Source: Devosia oryzisoli (lineage in GTDB: Bacteria; Pseudomonadota; Alphaproteobacteria; Rhizobiales; Devosiaceae). From it: a stretch of 64,000 nt of DNA. Positions 51,439 to 60,418 of this stretch are shown here, piece after piece. Under the pieces are notes generated by a model. It saw only the letters and a list, made by a program, of their open reading frames with translations. It was not told where the DNA came from and did not search any database. Position 1 is the first letter of the stretch. Each line of letters opens with the position of its first letter. The translations under genes were made by a program, and so were the position numbers. The stretch spans positions 496,001 to 560,000 of the forward strand of contig NZ_JACYFU010000003.1 in NCBI RefSeq assembly GCF_014837245.1, written 5' to 3'.

Positions 51439-51851
51439 AGGCGGGGCAGCAGTTCGTCGAGCTTGGCGAGGAACTGCTGCCAGCCCGCATGGGCGCCGCC
51501 ATAGGCCTGCTTCTGCTCGGGGCGGAAGCCGCTTTGCTCGACGCGCAGATGCGTGCCGGTGTCCGTCGGGCTCAGCGTGAAGACGACGACGCTCTCGAGC
51601 GCGTAGGCTGGATCGTCATTGGCAAAGTTCCAGGAGTAAGACAGCCGTCGGTTGGGCTCGAGCGCCAGCACTTCGCACTCGAGCACGCCGCCCCACTCCC
51701 CGCGCAACTGAAAGTGGTGACCGGCCTCGGGCACGAAGTCGTTGTCCATCAGCCACTCCGAAATCAGGTGCGGCTGGGTGAGGGCGCGCCAGAGCTTTTC
51801 GGGCGGATGGGCGAATTCGCGTTCCACCACGGCGGTGCGGGTTTCTGTCAT
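51435..51851 (-). CDS. SRPBCC/AHSA1-family protein
   Basis: A 138-residue protein of the START/Bet v1-like fold. Motifs include VEREFAHPPEKLWRALTQPHLISEWLM and a C-terminal AHAGWQQFLAKLDELL. It is the last gene of an operon headed by an ArsR regulator, an association typical for this family. It overlaps the upstream DUF1801 gene by ATGA. It probably binds a hydrophobic ligand. No biochemical role is known. Confidence 0.88.
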   Translation of the reverse strand: MTETRTAVVEREFAHPPEKLWRALTQPHLISEWLMDNDFVPEAGHHFQLRGEWGGVLECEVLALEPNRRLSYSWNFANDDPAYALESVVVFTLSPTDTGTHLRVEQSGFRPEQKQAYGGAHAGWQQFLAKLDELLPRL

Positions 51852-52249
51852 GGCGTGCTCTTTTTGGCGCGGTTGAGGGCGATGGCGGCACGGATGAGGG
51901 CGACGAAGGCGGCTTCGTCGATGGTGTCGCCCTGGTGGAAGTCGATGGCGCGGCGGGCATTGCCGGTGAGGCTGGAATTAAAGAGTTGGTCAGGGTCTTC
52001 CAGCGCGGCGCCCCTGGGAAAGGTCGTCTTGACGGCGCTCTTATAGGCTTCGCCGGTGCAGATGATGCCGGCGCAGGACCAGACCGGCTGGTTCCACTTG
52101 AACTCTTCGATCACGTCGGGGTCGGCAGAAAGGATCAGCTTGCGGATCTCTGCCAGCATGGCGCCGCGCCAGTCGCTCAACTGCGCGATGCGCTGGTCGA
52201 TGTGGCGGGGGGATTCGGATTGATCCCAATCGGCGGTCGCTTTGGGCAT
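51848..52249 (-). CDS. DUF1801-domain protein (1)
   Basis: A 133-residue cytoplasmic protein. Family motifs include IDQRIAQLSDWRGAMLAEIRKLI, EEFKWNQPVWSCAGIICTGEAYK and KTTFPRGAAL. A longer frame upstream covers the neighbouring gene and is rejected in favour of ATG 52249. DUF1801 (YdhG-like) proteins are frequently encoded with ArsR and SRPBCC genes, as here. The function is unknown. Confidence 0.85.
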   Translation of the reverse strand: MPKATADWDQSESPRHIDQRIAQLSDWRGAMLAEIRKLILSADPDVIEEFKWNQPVWSCAGIICTGEAYKSAVKTTFPRGAALEDPDQLFNSSLTGNARRAIDFHQGDTIDEAAFVALIRAAIALNRAKKSTP

Positions 52250-52260
52250 TGACGGGCTCC

Positions 52261-52677
52261 TTAGAAGCGTTCTGCAGGCAGGCGGCTCGCCTGCTCGATC
52301 CAGCGGGTGAACAGCGCCTCGTCGAACGCCCCGCTTTCGGGGATATCGAGGTAGCGCACCGATTTCTGCTTGGACTTCCCTGGAGGCACGGGATCGAGCG
52401 CGGTCCCCTGGGGGAAGGCGACCTTGATGTAGCGCGTCATGCAATGAAAGCTGACGAACCAGCTCGAATAGTCCGGGCCATAAAAGGGCGAGTTCCACTT
52501 GACCATTCTGTGCAGGCCGGGAAGGGCATCGACGATCAGCGCGTCGAGGCGCCGGCCGACGGCCTGCTTCCAGCCCGGCATGGCCGCGAGGTACTGCTCC
52601 ACCACCTCGGGTCCATTGCCCTTGGCGATCTGCGGGTTGCCGCCCGAGAGAAGCACGGGTGCGGGTTGTTCCCTCAT
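52261..52677 (-). CDS. DUF1801-domain protein (2)
   Basis: A 138-residue protein. The core GWKQAVGRRLDALIVDALPGL, then VKWNSPFYGPD and YIKVAFPQGTALDP, follows the DUF1801 pattern and parallels the next gene. The ATG at 52677 overlaps the small membrane-protein stop (ATGA), which fixes the start. A second, diverged copy side by side suggests different partners or ligands. Confidence 0.82.
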   Translation of the reverse strand: MREQPAPVLLSGGNPQIAKGNGPEVVEQYLAAMPGWKQAVGRRLDALIVDALPGLHRMVKWNSPFYGPDYSSWFVSFHCMTRYIKVAFPQGTALDPVPPGKSKQKSVRYLDIPESGAFDEALFTRWIEQASRLPAERF

Positions 52678-52892
52678 GCCACGGCCCGCCGGGCCTTGGC
52701 CTTGCGCACATAGGGCTGGAAGAAGAGGACCGTGCCGCTGGCGATGAGCAGGAAGAGCGGCAGCAGCGGCAGATAGGTCAGCCAATCCATCTGCCGGCCG
52801 GCGAACAGCGCCACGAAATTGGCGATGACGGTGAGGGTGAAGAAGAGCGAAATCCAGCGGTGGCTTTGCCGGATGAGCGATGTCGGGGTCAT
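52674..52892 (-). CDS. Small membrane protein
   Basis: A 72-residue protein with two membrane segments (WISLFFTLTVIANFVALFA and YLPLLPLFLLIASGTVLFF) and a basic C-terminus. Similar small proteins sit in ArsR-SRPBCC-DUF1801 operons. It is coupled on both sides by ATGA overlaps. The function is unknown. Confidence 0.8.
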   Translation of the reverse strand: MTPTSLIRQSHRWISLFFTLTVIANFVALFAGRQMDWLTYLPLLPLFLLIASGTVLFFQPYVRKAKARRAVA

Positions 52893-53209
52893 TGATCCAT
52901 CCTCGTAAGCAGGTTTTCCAGCGCATCCATGCGCTTTTCCCAGAAGCTGCGCATGTCATCGGCCCAGTCGGTCAGGGAGGCGAGCGCCTCCGGCCGGGCG
53001 CGATAGTGGGTCTGCCGCCCGTCTTGGCGATCGGCGACGAGGCCGGCGACCTTGAGGACGCCGAGATGACGGGAGACAACCGGCTGGGAAACGCCGGCGC
53101 CTACCGTCAGCGCGCCGACGGTCAGTTCTCCGTTGCGGCACAGGGCTTCGAAGAGCCCGCGCCGGGTCGGGTCGGAAAGTGCCTTGAAGAGGGGTTCGGC
53201 ATCGGGCAT
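52889..53209 (-). CDS. ArsR-family regulator
   Basis: A 106-residue winged-helix repressor. It shows LFKALSDPTRRGLFEALCRNGELTV, recognition helix GVSQPVVSRHLGVLKVAGLV, and wing DRQDGRQTHYRARPEAL. No metal-binding Cys pair is seen, so it is of the non-metal subtype common upstream of SRPBCC genes. It heads a five-gene operon of overlapping genes and has a 43-base palindrome over its promoter, which implies autorepression. Confidence 0.92.
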   Translation of the reverse strand: MPDAEPLFKALSDPTRRGLFEALCRNGELTVGALTVGAGVSQPVVSRHLGVLKVAGLVADRQDGRQTHYRARPEALASLTDWADDMRSFWEKRMDALENLLTRMDQ

Positions 53210-53217
53210 GGCAAACT

Positions 53218-53260
53218 CATAGCTGGTTGGCTATGAGTTATCTATAGCCAACGAGCTATG
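53218..53260 (-). promoter_or_regulatory. ArsR operator palindrome over the operon promoter
   Basis: The outer arms CATAGC (53218-53223) and GCTATG (53255-53260) and inner arms GTTGGCTAT (53226-53234) and ATAGCCAAC (53244-53252) form an almost perfect 43-base palindrome. The probable promoter is TTGACG (53270-53265), 18 bases, then TATAGA (53246-53241), so the palindrome covers the -10 and start site. Confidence 0.75.
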
Positions 53261-53266
53261 AATGCG

Positions 53267-53839
53267 TCAAGCGCCGCGTTCGAGGGCGAGGTGCTGCAGG
53301 AGGATGATGGTCTTGGCGTCGGTTAGTTCGCCGCTCTCGATCATGCCGAGGGCTTCATCGAGCGGCAGTTCGACCAGCTCGATGTCCTCGCCTTCATGCG
53401 CCAGCCCCCCGCCCTGTGCCTGCCGTGTCTGCGCATCGTACTCGCCGACAAAGAGGGCCACTTTTTCCTGAACGGCGCCGGGGCTGGGATAGATGTTGCA
53501 GATCTTGCGCACATTGCGCGGGGCGTGGCCGGTTTCTTCCAGGGCCTCCTTATGGGCACAGGTAAACGGGTCATCCCCATCCAGCATGCCGGCGCAGACC
53601 TCCAGCATGAAGGCGGGGTCGCCATTGAGGAGGGCCGGGAACCGCGCCTGGCGCACCAGAAGCACCGTCTGCCGTGCCGGATCGAACAGGGCAATCGCCG
53701 CCGCGTTGCCCCGATCATAGATTTCGCGCTTGAGGTGATGCAGGCTCCCATCGGCCGCGCGGTATTCGACATCGGCCTGGCGCAGCGCGCCCCAGTGTTC
53801 GGCCAGCGTGGTGACGCTTTTGATCTTGATCCGGTCCAT
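53267..53839 (-). CDS. Nudix hydrolase, NudK/ADP-sugar type
   Basis: A 190-residue hydrolase that cleaves nucleoside-diphosphate sugars. The Nudix box reads GMLDGDDPFTCAHKEALEETGH, close to the consensus and to GDP-mannose pyrophosphatase NudK (first Glu replaced by Asp). The N-terminal dimerisation part and NIYPSPGAVQEKVALFVGEY are typical of that group. It ends next to the ArsR promoter. Confidence 0.85.
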   Translation of the reverse strand: MDRIKIKSVTTLAEHWGALRQADVEYRAADGSLHHLKREIYDRGNAAAIALFDPARQTVLLVRQARFPALLNGDPAFMLEVCAGMLDGDDPFTCAHKEALEETGHAPRNVRKICNIYPSPGAVQEKVALFVGEYDAQTRQAQGGGLAHEGEDIELVELPLDEALGMIESGELTDAKTIILLQHLALERGA

Positions 53840-54124
53840 ACGAAGTTCCTCTTGCGGCTCGGGGCGGCTTAGCCCGATTGGCGGCGGAGGAAAAGGTCCG
53901 CCATTCGGCTCTGCCTACCCCACCAGCGCGGTGACCGGGCTCATCGGGGTGACGTCGTCCGTCATCCGAACTCCATTGTGCGAAAAGCGAACAAAGTGCG
54001 CAAAGCGCCGCTTGTGGCCGCAAATGTGGCATAAGGGGGTTGGAAATCCGGGGTGTTCCAGCCTAAAAGTCGAAACATTCCAAACTGGACGCAGCTCCGC
54101 TGCAACAGGAAGGCCCTTTCGCTC

Positions 54125-54511
54125 ATGACGGCTCGCGCCCGCCCCACTTCCCCGCACTTGCAGATCTACCGCTGGACCATCACCATGGCCATGTCGATCT
54201 TCCACCGCGCCACCGGCATCGCCAACTATGCCGGGATGGCGTTCCTCGCCATCTGGTTGGTCGCAGCGGCCAGCGGGCAGGATGCCCTCAACGTCGTCAA
54301 CGTCATCTATGGCAGCTGGCTGGGGCAGGTGATCCTGTTCGGCTTCAGCTGGAGTCTGGTGCATCACATGCTGGGGGGCCTGAGGCACTTCGTCTGGGAC
54401 AGCGCGGCCATGATGGAGGCGGGGCAGCGCGAGGCGATGGCCTGGGCGACCATCATCGGCTCGGTCGTCATCACGCTCCTAATCTGGATAGTCTTCGTGT
54501 GGGTGGGCTGA
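54125..54511 (+). CDS. sdhC: Succinate dehydrogenase cytochrome b556 subunit
   Basis: A 128-residue membrane anchor with three segments. The family signature RPTSPHLQIYRWTITMAMSIFHRATG (about 6-31) is followed by HHMLGGLRHFVWD with the haem-ligand His. The start is ATG 54125, the first codon of the conserved N-terminus. It is followed three bases later by sdhD. It anchors the SdhAB catalytic dimer and carries haem b and the quinone site. Confidence 0.95.
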   Translation: MTARARPTSPHLQIYRWTITMAMSIFHRATGIANYAGMAFLAIWLVAAASGQDALNVVNVIYGSWLGQVILFGFSWSLVHHMLGGLRHFVWDSAAMMEAGQREAMAWATIIGSVVITLLIWIVFVWVG

Positions 54512-54514
54512 GCG

Positions 54515-54907
54515 ATGCGTGAAACCGTTATCAGCCAGGCGACAATCGCCAATCCGAAGAGCCACTACGGCAATGCCCCCGCCTCGACGCGGCACTTCAT
54601 CACGCAGCGCGTGACCGGAGGCTTCAATGTCCTCTTTCTTGGACTGCTGCTCTACGTCGTCGTCGCCCTGGCCGGGCAGGACCGGTCTGACATGGTGGCG
54701 CTCCTCGGCAATGCCTTTGTGGGCCTGCCACTGGCCGCGCTGATCTGCATTGCGGCAGTGCACATGCGCAACGGCATGCGCGACGTGTTCGAGGATTACT
54801 TCGCGGGGCGGATGTACAGCCTCGCCATGATGCTCAACACGCTCTTCTGTCTCATCGTCGCGCTGGCTGCTGCCGGCGCTCTCGTCAAGCTCGTGTTCTG
54901 GGGCTGA
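54515..54907 (+). CDS. sdhD: Succinate dehydrogenase membrane anchor subunit
   Basis: A 130-residue protein with three membrane segments. The N-terminus includes [22 protein letters not shown], typical of alphaproteobacterial SdhD, with His in [17 protein letters not shown]. It is the second gene of the operon, with seven bases to sdhA. It completes the quinone-reducing membrane domain of complex II. Confidence 0.93.
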   Translation: MRETVISQATIANPKSHYGNAPASTRHFITQRVTGGFNVLFLGLLLYVVVALAGQDRSDMVALLGNAFVGLPLAALICIAAVHMRNGMRDVFEDYFAGRMYSLAMMLNTLFCLIVALAAAGALVKLVFWG

Positions 54908-54914
54908 TCTACCT

Positions 54915-56726
54915 ATGGCAAGTTACGAACTGATCGACCACGAATTCGACGTGGTGGTGGTCGGCGCCGGCGGCGCGGGCCTGCGCGCCACGCTGGGCAT
55001 GGCCGAGCAGGGGTTCAACACCGCCTGCATCACCAAGGTCTTTCCCACCCGCTCGCACACCGTGGCGGCGCAGGGCGGCATCGCCGCCTCGCTGCAGAAC
55101 ATGGGTCCGGACAGCTGGCAGTGGCACATGTACGACACCGTCAAGGGGTCGGACTGGCTGGGCGACAACGACGCCATGGAATATCTGGCGCGCGAGGCGC
55201 CCGCCGCCATCTACGAGCTCGAGCACTATGGCGTGCCCTTCAGCCGCACGCAGGAAGGCAAGATCTACCAGCGGCCTTTCGGCGGCCACATGACCGAGTT
55301 CGGGGACGGCCCGCCGGTCCAGCGCACCTGTGCCGCGGCCGACCGCACCGGGCACGCGATCCTCCACACGCTCTATGGCCAGTCGGTCAAGAACGACGCG
55401 CAGTTCTTCATCGAGTATTTCGCGCTTGATCTCATCATGGGCGAAAACGGCGAGTGCCAGGGTGTCATCGCCTGGAAGCTCGACGACGGCACGCTGCATC
55501 GCTTCCGCGCCAAGCTCGTGGTGCTGGCGACTGGCGGCTATGGTCGCTCCTATTTCTCGGCCACCTCGGCGCACACCTGCACCGGCGACGGCAACGGCAT
55601 GGTGGCCCGGGCCGGCCTGCCGCTCCAGGACATGGAATTCGTGCAGTTCCATCCCACCGGCATTTATGGCGCGGGCGTCTTGATCACCGAGGGCGCGCGC
55701 GGCGAGGGTGGGTATCTGACCAATTCCGAAGGCGAGCGCTTCATGGAGCGCTATGCGCCCAACGCCAAGGACCTCGCCTCGCGCGACGTGGTTTCGCGCT
55801 GCATGACGCTCGAAATCCGCGAGGGGCGGGGCGTGGGCCCCAACAAGGACCACATCTACCTGCACCTCGATCATCTCGACCCAAAGGTGCTGCACGAGCG
55901 GCTGCCGGGCATTACCGAGAGCGCCAAGATCTTCGCCGGCGTGGATTTGACGCGGGAGCCGATCCCGGTGCTGCCGACGGTGCACTACAATATGGGCGGC
56001 ATTCCCGCGAACTACCACGGCGAGGTGCTGAACCCCACCGAAGCCGATCCCGACCGGGTCGTGCCGGGCCTAATGGCCGTGGGTGAAGCGGCCTGCGCCT
56101 CGGTGCACGGCGCCAACCGGCTTGGATCCAATTCTCTCACCGACCTTGTCGTGTTCGGCCGTGCGGCGGCGCTACGGGCCGGCAAGGTGCTGGACAAGGC
56201 GGCGCCGGTGCCGGGCATCAACGCCGCGCAGGACGAGAAAATTCTGGCGCGCTTCGACCGGCTGCGCAACGCCAACGGCTCCAACCCGACCGCCAAGCTG
56301 CGCGACGAGATGCAGCGCACCATGCAGTCGGATGCCGCCGTGTTCCGCACTTCTGAATCCCTCAAGCAGGGTGTCGAGCGGATGAGCGAGATCTACGGGC
56401 GGCTCCATGACATCAAGGTCACCGACCGCTCGCTGATCTGGAATTCCGATCTCGTCGAGACGCTGGAGCTGGAAAACCTCATGGCCTGCGCCATGACCAC
56501 GGTGGTTTCGGCCGAAGCCCGGCATGAATCGCGTGGCGCCCATGCTCATGAGGATTTCCCCAATCGCGACGACGAGAACTGGCGCAAGCACACGCTGAGC
56601 TGGATCGATGCCGGGTCGGGCAAAGTGAACCTCGGCTACCGCCCTGTGCATGTCGACCCGCTGACGCCCGAAAGCGAAGGCGGCATCGCGCTCAAGAAGA
56701 TCGCTCCCAAGGCGCGGGTGTACTGA
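54915..56726 (+). CDS. sdhA: Succinate dehydrogenase flavoprotein subunit
   Basis: A 603-residue FAD subunit. The dinucleotide motif is [16 protein letters not shown]. The covalent-FAD His is in [15 protein letters not shown]. Catalytic-site motifs are [21 protein letters not shown] and RDVVSRCM, and the C-terminus contains [13 protein letters not shown]. The length is normal. The stop overlaps the ATG of a small secreted-protein gene, inserted before sdhB. Confidence 0.96.
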   Translation: MASYELIDHEFDVVVVGAGGAGLRATLGMAEQGFNTACITKVFPTRSHTVAAQGGIAASLQNMGPDSWQWHMYDTVKGSDWLGDNDAMEYLAREAPAAIYELEHYGVPFSRTQEGKIYQRPFGGHMTEFGDGPPVQRTCAAADRTGHAILHTLYGQSVKNDAQFFIEYFALDLIMGENGECQGVIAWKLDDGTLHRFRAKLVVLATGGYGRSYFSATSAHTCTGDGNGMVARAGLPLQDMEFVQFHPTGIYGAGVLITEGARGEGGYLTNSEGERFMERYAPNAKDLASRDVVSRCMTLEIREGRGVGPNKDHIYLHLDHLDPKVLHERLPGITESAKIFAGVDLTREPIPVLPTVHYNMGGIPANYHGEVLNPTEADPDRVVPGLMAVGEAACASVHGANRLGSNSLTDLVVFGRAAALRAGKVLDKAAPVPGINAAQDEKILARFDRLRNANGSNPTAKLRDEMQRTMQSDAAVFRTSESLKQGVERMSEIYGRLHDIKVTDRSLIWNSDLVETLELENLMACAMTTVVSAEARHESRGAHAHEDFPNRDDENWRKHTLSWIDAGSGKVNLGYRPVHVDPLTPESEGGIALKKIAPKARVY

Positions 56727-57028
56727 TGCGGCTTACTGGCCTGCTGCCGATCATCGCTGGTGCGATGCTGATGTCGAACCTGCCTGCGCTGGCTGCCCAG
56801 CCTAGCGCGGCGCAGAAGGAGGCGTTCTATGCCGTCTGCATGGGGATCGCACAGGATGCGACGCTGTGCGGCTGCAAGGCGGATGCGGCGATGACGCTGA
56901 TCGACGAGCGCTTCATGGACCTCGTGATCGGCTCGATGAAGGGGACCAAGTCGCCGCCCGCAGCCGATTACGACGCCTACAACACCTATGTCGCCAAATC
57001 GAACCAGATCTGCAAGCCGAACTACTAG
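56726..57028 (+). CDS. Small secreted protein inserted between sdhA and sdhB
   Basis: A 100-residue protein with a signal peptide (cleavage near ALAAQ). The mature part has four Cys (AVCMG, LCGCKAD, QICKPNY), so disulfides are likely in the periplasm. The ATG overlaps the sdhA stop, which implies translational coupling. There is no family I recognise. An exported protein within the complex II operon is unusual. It may aid assembly or just hitchhike. Confidence 0.72.
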   Translation: MRLTGLLPIIAGAMLMSNLPALAAQPSAAQKEAFYAVCMGIAQDATLCGCKADAAMTLIDERFMDLVIGSMKGTKSPPAADYDAYNTYVAKSNQICKPNY

Positions 57029-57095
57029 GGCTGGCGCGACGGGATTTCGGAGGGCCCGAAGTGGCCTCCGACGCTGAGAAGGAAGAGTTGAGACC

Positions 57096-57878
57096 ATGGC
57101 TGAACTGACGCTGCGCAAGGCCGACCAGCCGCAAAAGGGCAAGACCTGGCCCAAGCCCGAGGGTGCGACGCGCCTGCGGGAATTCCACATCTACCGCTAC
57201 GATCCCGACAAGGCCGACAATCCCCGGATCGACACCTATTTCGTCGATCTCGACAATTGCGGTCCAATGATCCTCGATGCGCTCCTCTACATCAAGAACC
57301 GGATCGACCCGACCCTGACGCTGCGCCGTTCGTGCCGCGAGGGCATTTGCGGGTCGTGCTCGATGAACATCAACGGGCTCAATACCCTGGCCTGCACCAA
57401 GGGCATGGACGACAGCTCGGGCGCCATCAAGATCTACCCGCTGCCGCACATGCCGGTGGTCAAGGACCTGGTGCCGGACCTCACCACCTTCTATGCGCAG
57501 CACCGCGCCATCGAGCCCTGGCTCAAGACCACCTCGCCCACGCCGGACAAGGAGTGGACGCAGTCGATCGAGGACCGGGCCAAGCTCGACGGGCTCTACG
57601 AGTGCATCCTTTGCGCCTGCTGCTCGACCTCGTGCCCGAGCTATTGGTGGAACGGGGAAAAGTATCTTGGGCCGGCGGCCCTGCTGCAGGCCTATCGCTG
57701 GCTGATCGACTCGCGCGACGAAACCACCTCCGAACGCCTCGACAACCTCGAAGATCCGTTCAAGCTCTATCGCTGCCACACCATCATGAACTGCGCCAAG
57801 GTCTGCCCGAAGGGGCTGAACCCCGCCAAGGCGATCGCGCAGATCAAGAAGATGATGGTGGAGCGCAAGGCCGCCTGA
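57096..57878 (+). CDS. sdhB: Succinate dehydrogenase iron-sulfur subunit
   Basis: A 260-residue subunit with three Fe-S centres. The 2Fe-2S ligands are in [23 protein letters not shown]. The 4Fe-4S and 3Fe-4S ligands are in [16 protein letters not shown] and [17 protein letters not shown]. The order and length are standard. It starts 67 bases after the small secreted-protein gene, and a strong terminator follows. Confidence 0.96.
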   Translation: MAELTLRKADQPQKGKTWPKPEGATRLREFHIYRYDPDKADNPRIDTYFVDLDNCGPMILDALLYIKNRIDPTLTLRRSCREGICGSCSMNINGLNTLACTKGMDDSSGAIKIYPLPHMPVVKDLVPDLTTFYAQHRAIEPWLKTTSPTPDKEWTQSIEDRAKLDGLYECILCACCSTSCPSYWWNGEKYLGPAALLQAYRWLIDSRDETTSERLDNLEDPFKLYRCHTIMNCAKVCPKGLNPAKAIAQIKKMMVERKAA

Positions 57879-57900
57879 ACCGGCCTTCTCCTGCAGGAAA

Positions 57901-57930
57901 AAGCCCGCCTTGGAAAAGGCGGGCTTCTTT
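57901..57930 (+). terminator. Rho-independent terminator after sdhB
   Basis: AAGCCCGCCTT (57901-57911) pairs perfectly with AAGGCGGGCTT (57916-57926) across GGAA and is followed by CTTT. Confidence 0.88.
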
Positions 57931-57943
57931 ATGCCGGACCGGC

Positions 57944-59287
57944 TCAGCTCTCGCCGTCACGCAGCACGATGCGGCCCGCTTCGAACTGGGCCTTGCAGTC
58001 ATTGGCGTCGGCCGCGCGATCGCTATCGAGCAGGGTGACCGCCGCGCCTGGGCCCTCGAAACGCGGGTCGTCGCATTCGCCATTGTCGGCATAGGCGGAG
58101 GCGTTGTCGCCGAAGTCGACGCCGCTCGAATCGTACGGCGCCCCGGCAGCGTATTGAGGGGTGTAAACCTCACGAATGCTAATGTCGTTCTGCTCCTCGA
58201 GCGTGCGGCAATCGGTGGCGTCGGCCATGACGTCTTCGTAGTCGAGCTTCTTCGCCATGCCGGGCCCGACAAAGCGCAGGTCGTCGCACTGGCCGTCATT
58301 GGCCCAGCGCGAGCTGTCGTTGCCGTAGTCGAAGGCGGCCGGCTGGGTGGCGGTGCTGCTGGCCTTGCCGAAGCTGGCGGTGCCGGCGATAAAGGCCGCC
58401 CGGCAGTCGGTCGCGTCCTTCATGCGGTTTTCGGCCGACGGCTCCTCGGCCACGTCGGGGCCGAAGAAGTCGGGGTCGTCGCACTCCCCGTCCTTGGCCC
58501 ATTCGCTGGTGTCGTCGCCGAAATCGATGCGGCCAGCCATGGCGGTGAGCGCCGCGGTATCGGCGGAGGTAGAGCCAGGGGCAGTTTCGTCTGCCAGCGT
58601 GACGGTGCCGGCCTCATAGGCGGCGCGACAGTCGGTGGCGTCGTGGAGGCGATCGGTCTCGACCAGTTCGTCGGCCGCGCCGGTGCCGGTGAAGCGCGGA
58701 TCGTCGCATTCTCCGTCCTTGGCCCACTGGCTGGCGTCGTCGCCGAAATCGATGTCTCCGGTCCCGCCGCCGGAACCCTCGGACAGGGTCACGGTGCCGG
58801 CCTCGAAGGCGGCCCGACAGTCGGTGGCGTCGTGCAGGCGATCTTCGTCCAGGAGTTCGGTGGCCGCGCCGGTCCCGGTAAAGCGGGGGTCATCGCATTC
58901 CCCGTCCTTGGCCCACTGACTGCTGTCGTCGCCAAAGTCGATCTCGGGTGCGGTCGACGAAGTCGATGGCGCGACCGGCGCCGGTTCGGGGGCGGCGGGC
59001 GGCGCGGGCGTATCGGGTGCGGGCTTGGGGGGTGCCTTCTCCTCGGCAAGGGTGACCGTGCCGGCCTCGAAAGCCGCCCGGCAATCGGTGGCGTCATGCA
59101 TGCGGTCCTCGTCGACCAATTCGTCAGCGGCGCCCGAGCCGGTAAAGCGAGGATCGTCGCACTCGCCGTCCTTGGCCCACTGGCTGGTGTCGTCCCCGAA
59201 ATCGATGTCCTGCGCGAAGAGCGGCGTGGCTGTGGCCAGGCACAGGGCCACGCCGGCAAAGACCATGCGGAGCGGATGCAGCGTCAT
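57944..59287 (-). CDS. Secreted protein of six 53-residue Cys/Asp-rich repeats
   Basis: A 447-residue exported protein. The ATG at 59287 gives a signal peptide ending near LFAQ. Six repeats start at about 28, 116, 179, 254, 319 and 390. Each has the frame I-D-F-G-D-D-x-S-x-W-A-x-D-G-E-C-D-D-P-R-F-x-G, then D-A-T-D-C-R. Each holds two Cys, probably one disulfide, and many Asp/Glu, suggesting calcium binding. Repeats 1-3 are almost identical and 4-6 diverged, so recent internal duplication is likely. Linkers are Pro/Ala/Ser-rich. The same repeat occurs singly in other alphaproteobacterial envelope proteins, with no known function. Confidence 0.8.
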   Translation of the reverse strand: MTLHPLRMVFAGVALCLATATPLFAQDIDFGDDTSQWAKDGECDDPRFTGSGAADELVDEDRMHDATDCRAAFEAGTVTLAEEKAPPKPAPDTPAPPAAPEPAPVAPSTSSTAPEIDFGDDSSQWAKDGECDDPRFTGTGAATELLDEDRLHDATDCRAAFEAGTVTLSEGSGGGTGDIDFGDDASQWAKDGECDDPRFTGTGAADELVETDRLHDATDCRAAYEAGTVTLADETAPGSTSADTAALTAMAGRIDFGDDTSEWAKDGECDDPDFFGPDVAEEPSAENRMKDATDCRAAFIAGTASFGKASSTATQPAAFDYGNDSSRWANDGQCDDLRFVGPGMAKKLDYEDVMADATDCRTLEEQNDISIREVYTPQYAAGAPYDSSGVDFGDNASAYADNGECDDPRFEGPGAAVTLLDSDRAADANDCKAQFEAGRIVLRDGES

Positions 59288-59400
59288 CTGATACCTCGCT
59301 TTACGATCGAGCCCCGCGCTGAATGCCGGGCGCCTCCCCAGATCGTGACGATGGAACATTACAGCGCCATTGCGGGCAGCAAAAGCGCCTGCTGCACGAA

Positions 59401-60342
59401 TCAGCGCAGCTGTCGTTCCCGGCGCGCGAAGAGCCAGGACCCGAGCAGCACGAGAGCCGTGCCGATGGCGTGGAAAAGGGTGAACGCCTCGCCCAGGATC
59501 GCGACGGCGAGCAGGATCGTTGCGATCGGGCCGAACGCGGCGGTCGAGGAGGTGGCGCGGGCGCCGATGCGGGCAATGCCGGCGTTCATCAGCAACGAGG
59601 GCAAGACCGTGCCGAAGACGCCGAGCGCCAGGCCGTAGCCCCAGTCGACCGGTTCGAGGGCGGCAAAGCCGGCAACGCCGGAGAGCAGGAGGCTCTGGCC
59701 GATGGCGACCACGGCGGCGGTGGACATGCCGATGCAGGTAAACAGCGCCGATCCGATCAGCACGATCTGCCGGCGGGCGAGGTGTTGGTAGAAGGCGAAG
59801 GTGACCGCCGAACCCAGCACCAGCAGCGTCCCGGTCAAAAGACCCTCCGGCTGCACGGCGAGGTTCCAGCCGAAGATGACGAGGAGCCCCGCGTAGGAGA
59901 CGACCATGGGTGGGACGAGACGCCAGTTCATCCTGTCGCCAAAGAACAGCACGCCGAAGATGAGGACGAAGAAGGGGTAGGTGAAGAGCACCAGCCGCTC
60001 ATACTGAGCGGTCACGAAATTGAGGCCGGCAAAATCGAGGTAGCTCGAGACATAATAGCCCAATATGCCGACCGCCATGGAGGAGAGGATGAGCGCGGGG
60101 CGGAGTCTGGCCCGGGCGTCAGGCTTGCGACGCAGCAGCGTGAGTAGAATGACGACGTAGACGGGCAGGGCGACAAGCATGCGCAGGGCGAGCAACGTCT
60201 CGGTGGGCACGCCGCCGGCATAGGCCAGCTTGATGAAGATGCTCTTGGTGGAAAAAAGCGCCGCGCCGCTCATTGCGAGGCCATAGCCAAGCACATCGGT
60301 GCCGGGTGCGGTCGCGGTTCGGGCTGCGGAGGGCGGTATCAT
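59401..60342 (-). CDS. EamA-family (DMT) transporter, third copy
   Basis: A 313-residue membrane protein with ten segments. The first repeat begins YGLAMSGAALFSTKSIFIKLAY. The second reads TFAFYQHLARRQIVLIG and ends FTLFHAIGTALVLLGSWLFARR. It is less related to the tandem pair at 48119-49875 than those are to each other. A 26-codon open frame with a good ribosome site precedes it. Confidence 0.88.
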   Translation of the reverse strand: MIPPSAARTATAPGTDVLGYGLAMSGAALFSTKSIFIKLAYAGGVPTETLLALRMLVALPVYVVILLTLLRRKPDARARLRPALILSSMAVGILGYYVSSYLDFAGLNFVTAQYERLVLFTYPFFVLIFGVLFFGDRMNWRLVPPMVVSYAGLLVIFGWNLAVQPEGLLTGTLLVLGSAVTFAFYQHLARRQIVLIGSALFTCIGMSTAAVVAIGQSLLLSGVAGFAALEPVDWGYGLALGVFGTVLPSLLMNAGIARIGARATSSTAAFGPIATILLAVAILGEAFTLFHAIGTALVLLGSWLFARRERQLR

Positions 60343-60418
60343 TGCGGGTGGTTCCTGTTTGCCCGCCCGCCGATGTCCACTCTGGCCGCCTGGGGCGGGC
60401 CGTGGACGAAAGCCGGTG

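Noticed and set aside
57944..59287. Periodic DNA repeats considered as CRISPR-like or tandem satellite
   Set aside because: The periodicity is that of coding repeats of 53 codons with variable linkers. There is no short palindromic repeat and no cas gene.
57257..59638. 793-residue plus-strand open frame over sdhB and the repeat gene
   Set aside because: Its apparent repeats (VVAEIDA and similar) are the complement of the real minus-strand repeats. sdhB occupies another frame.
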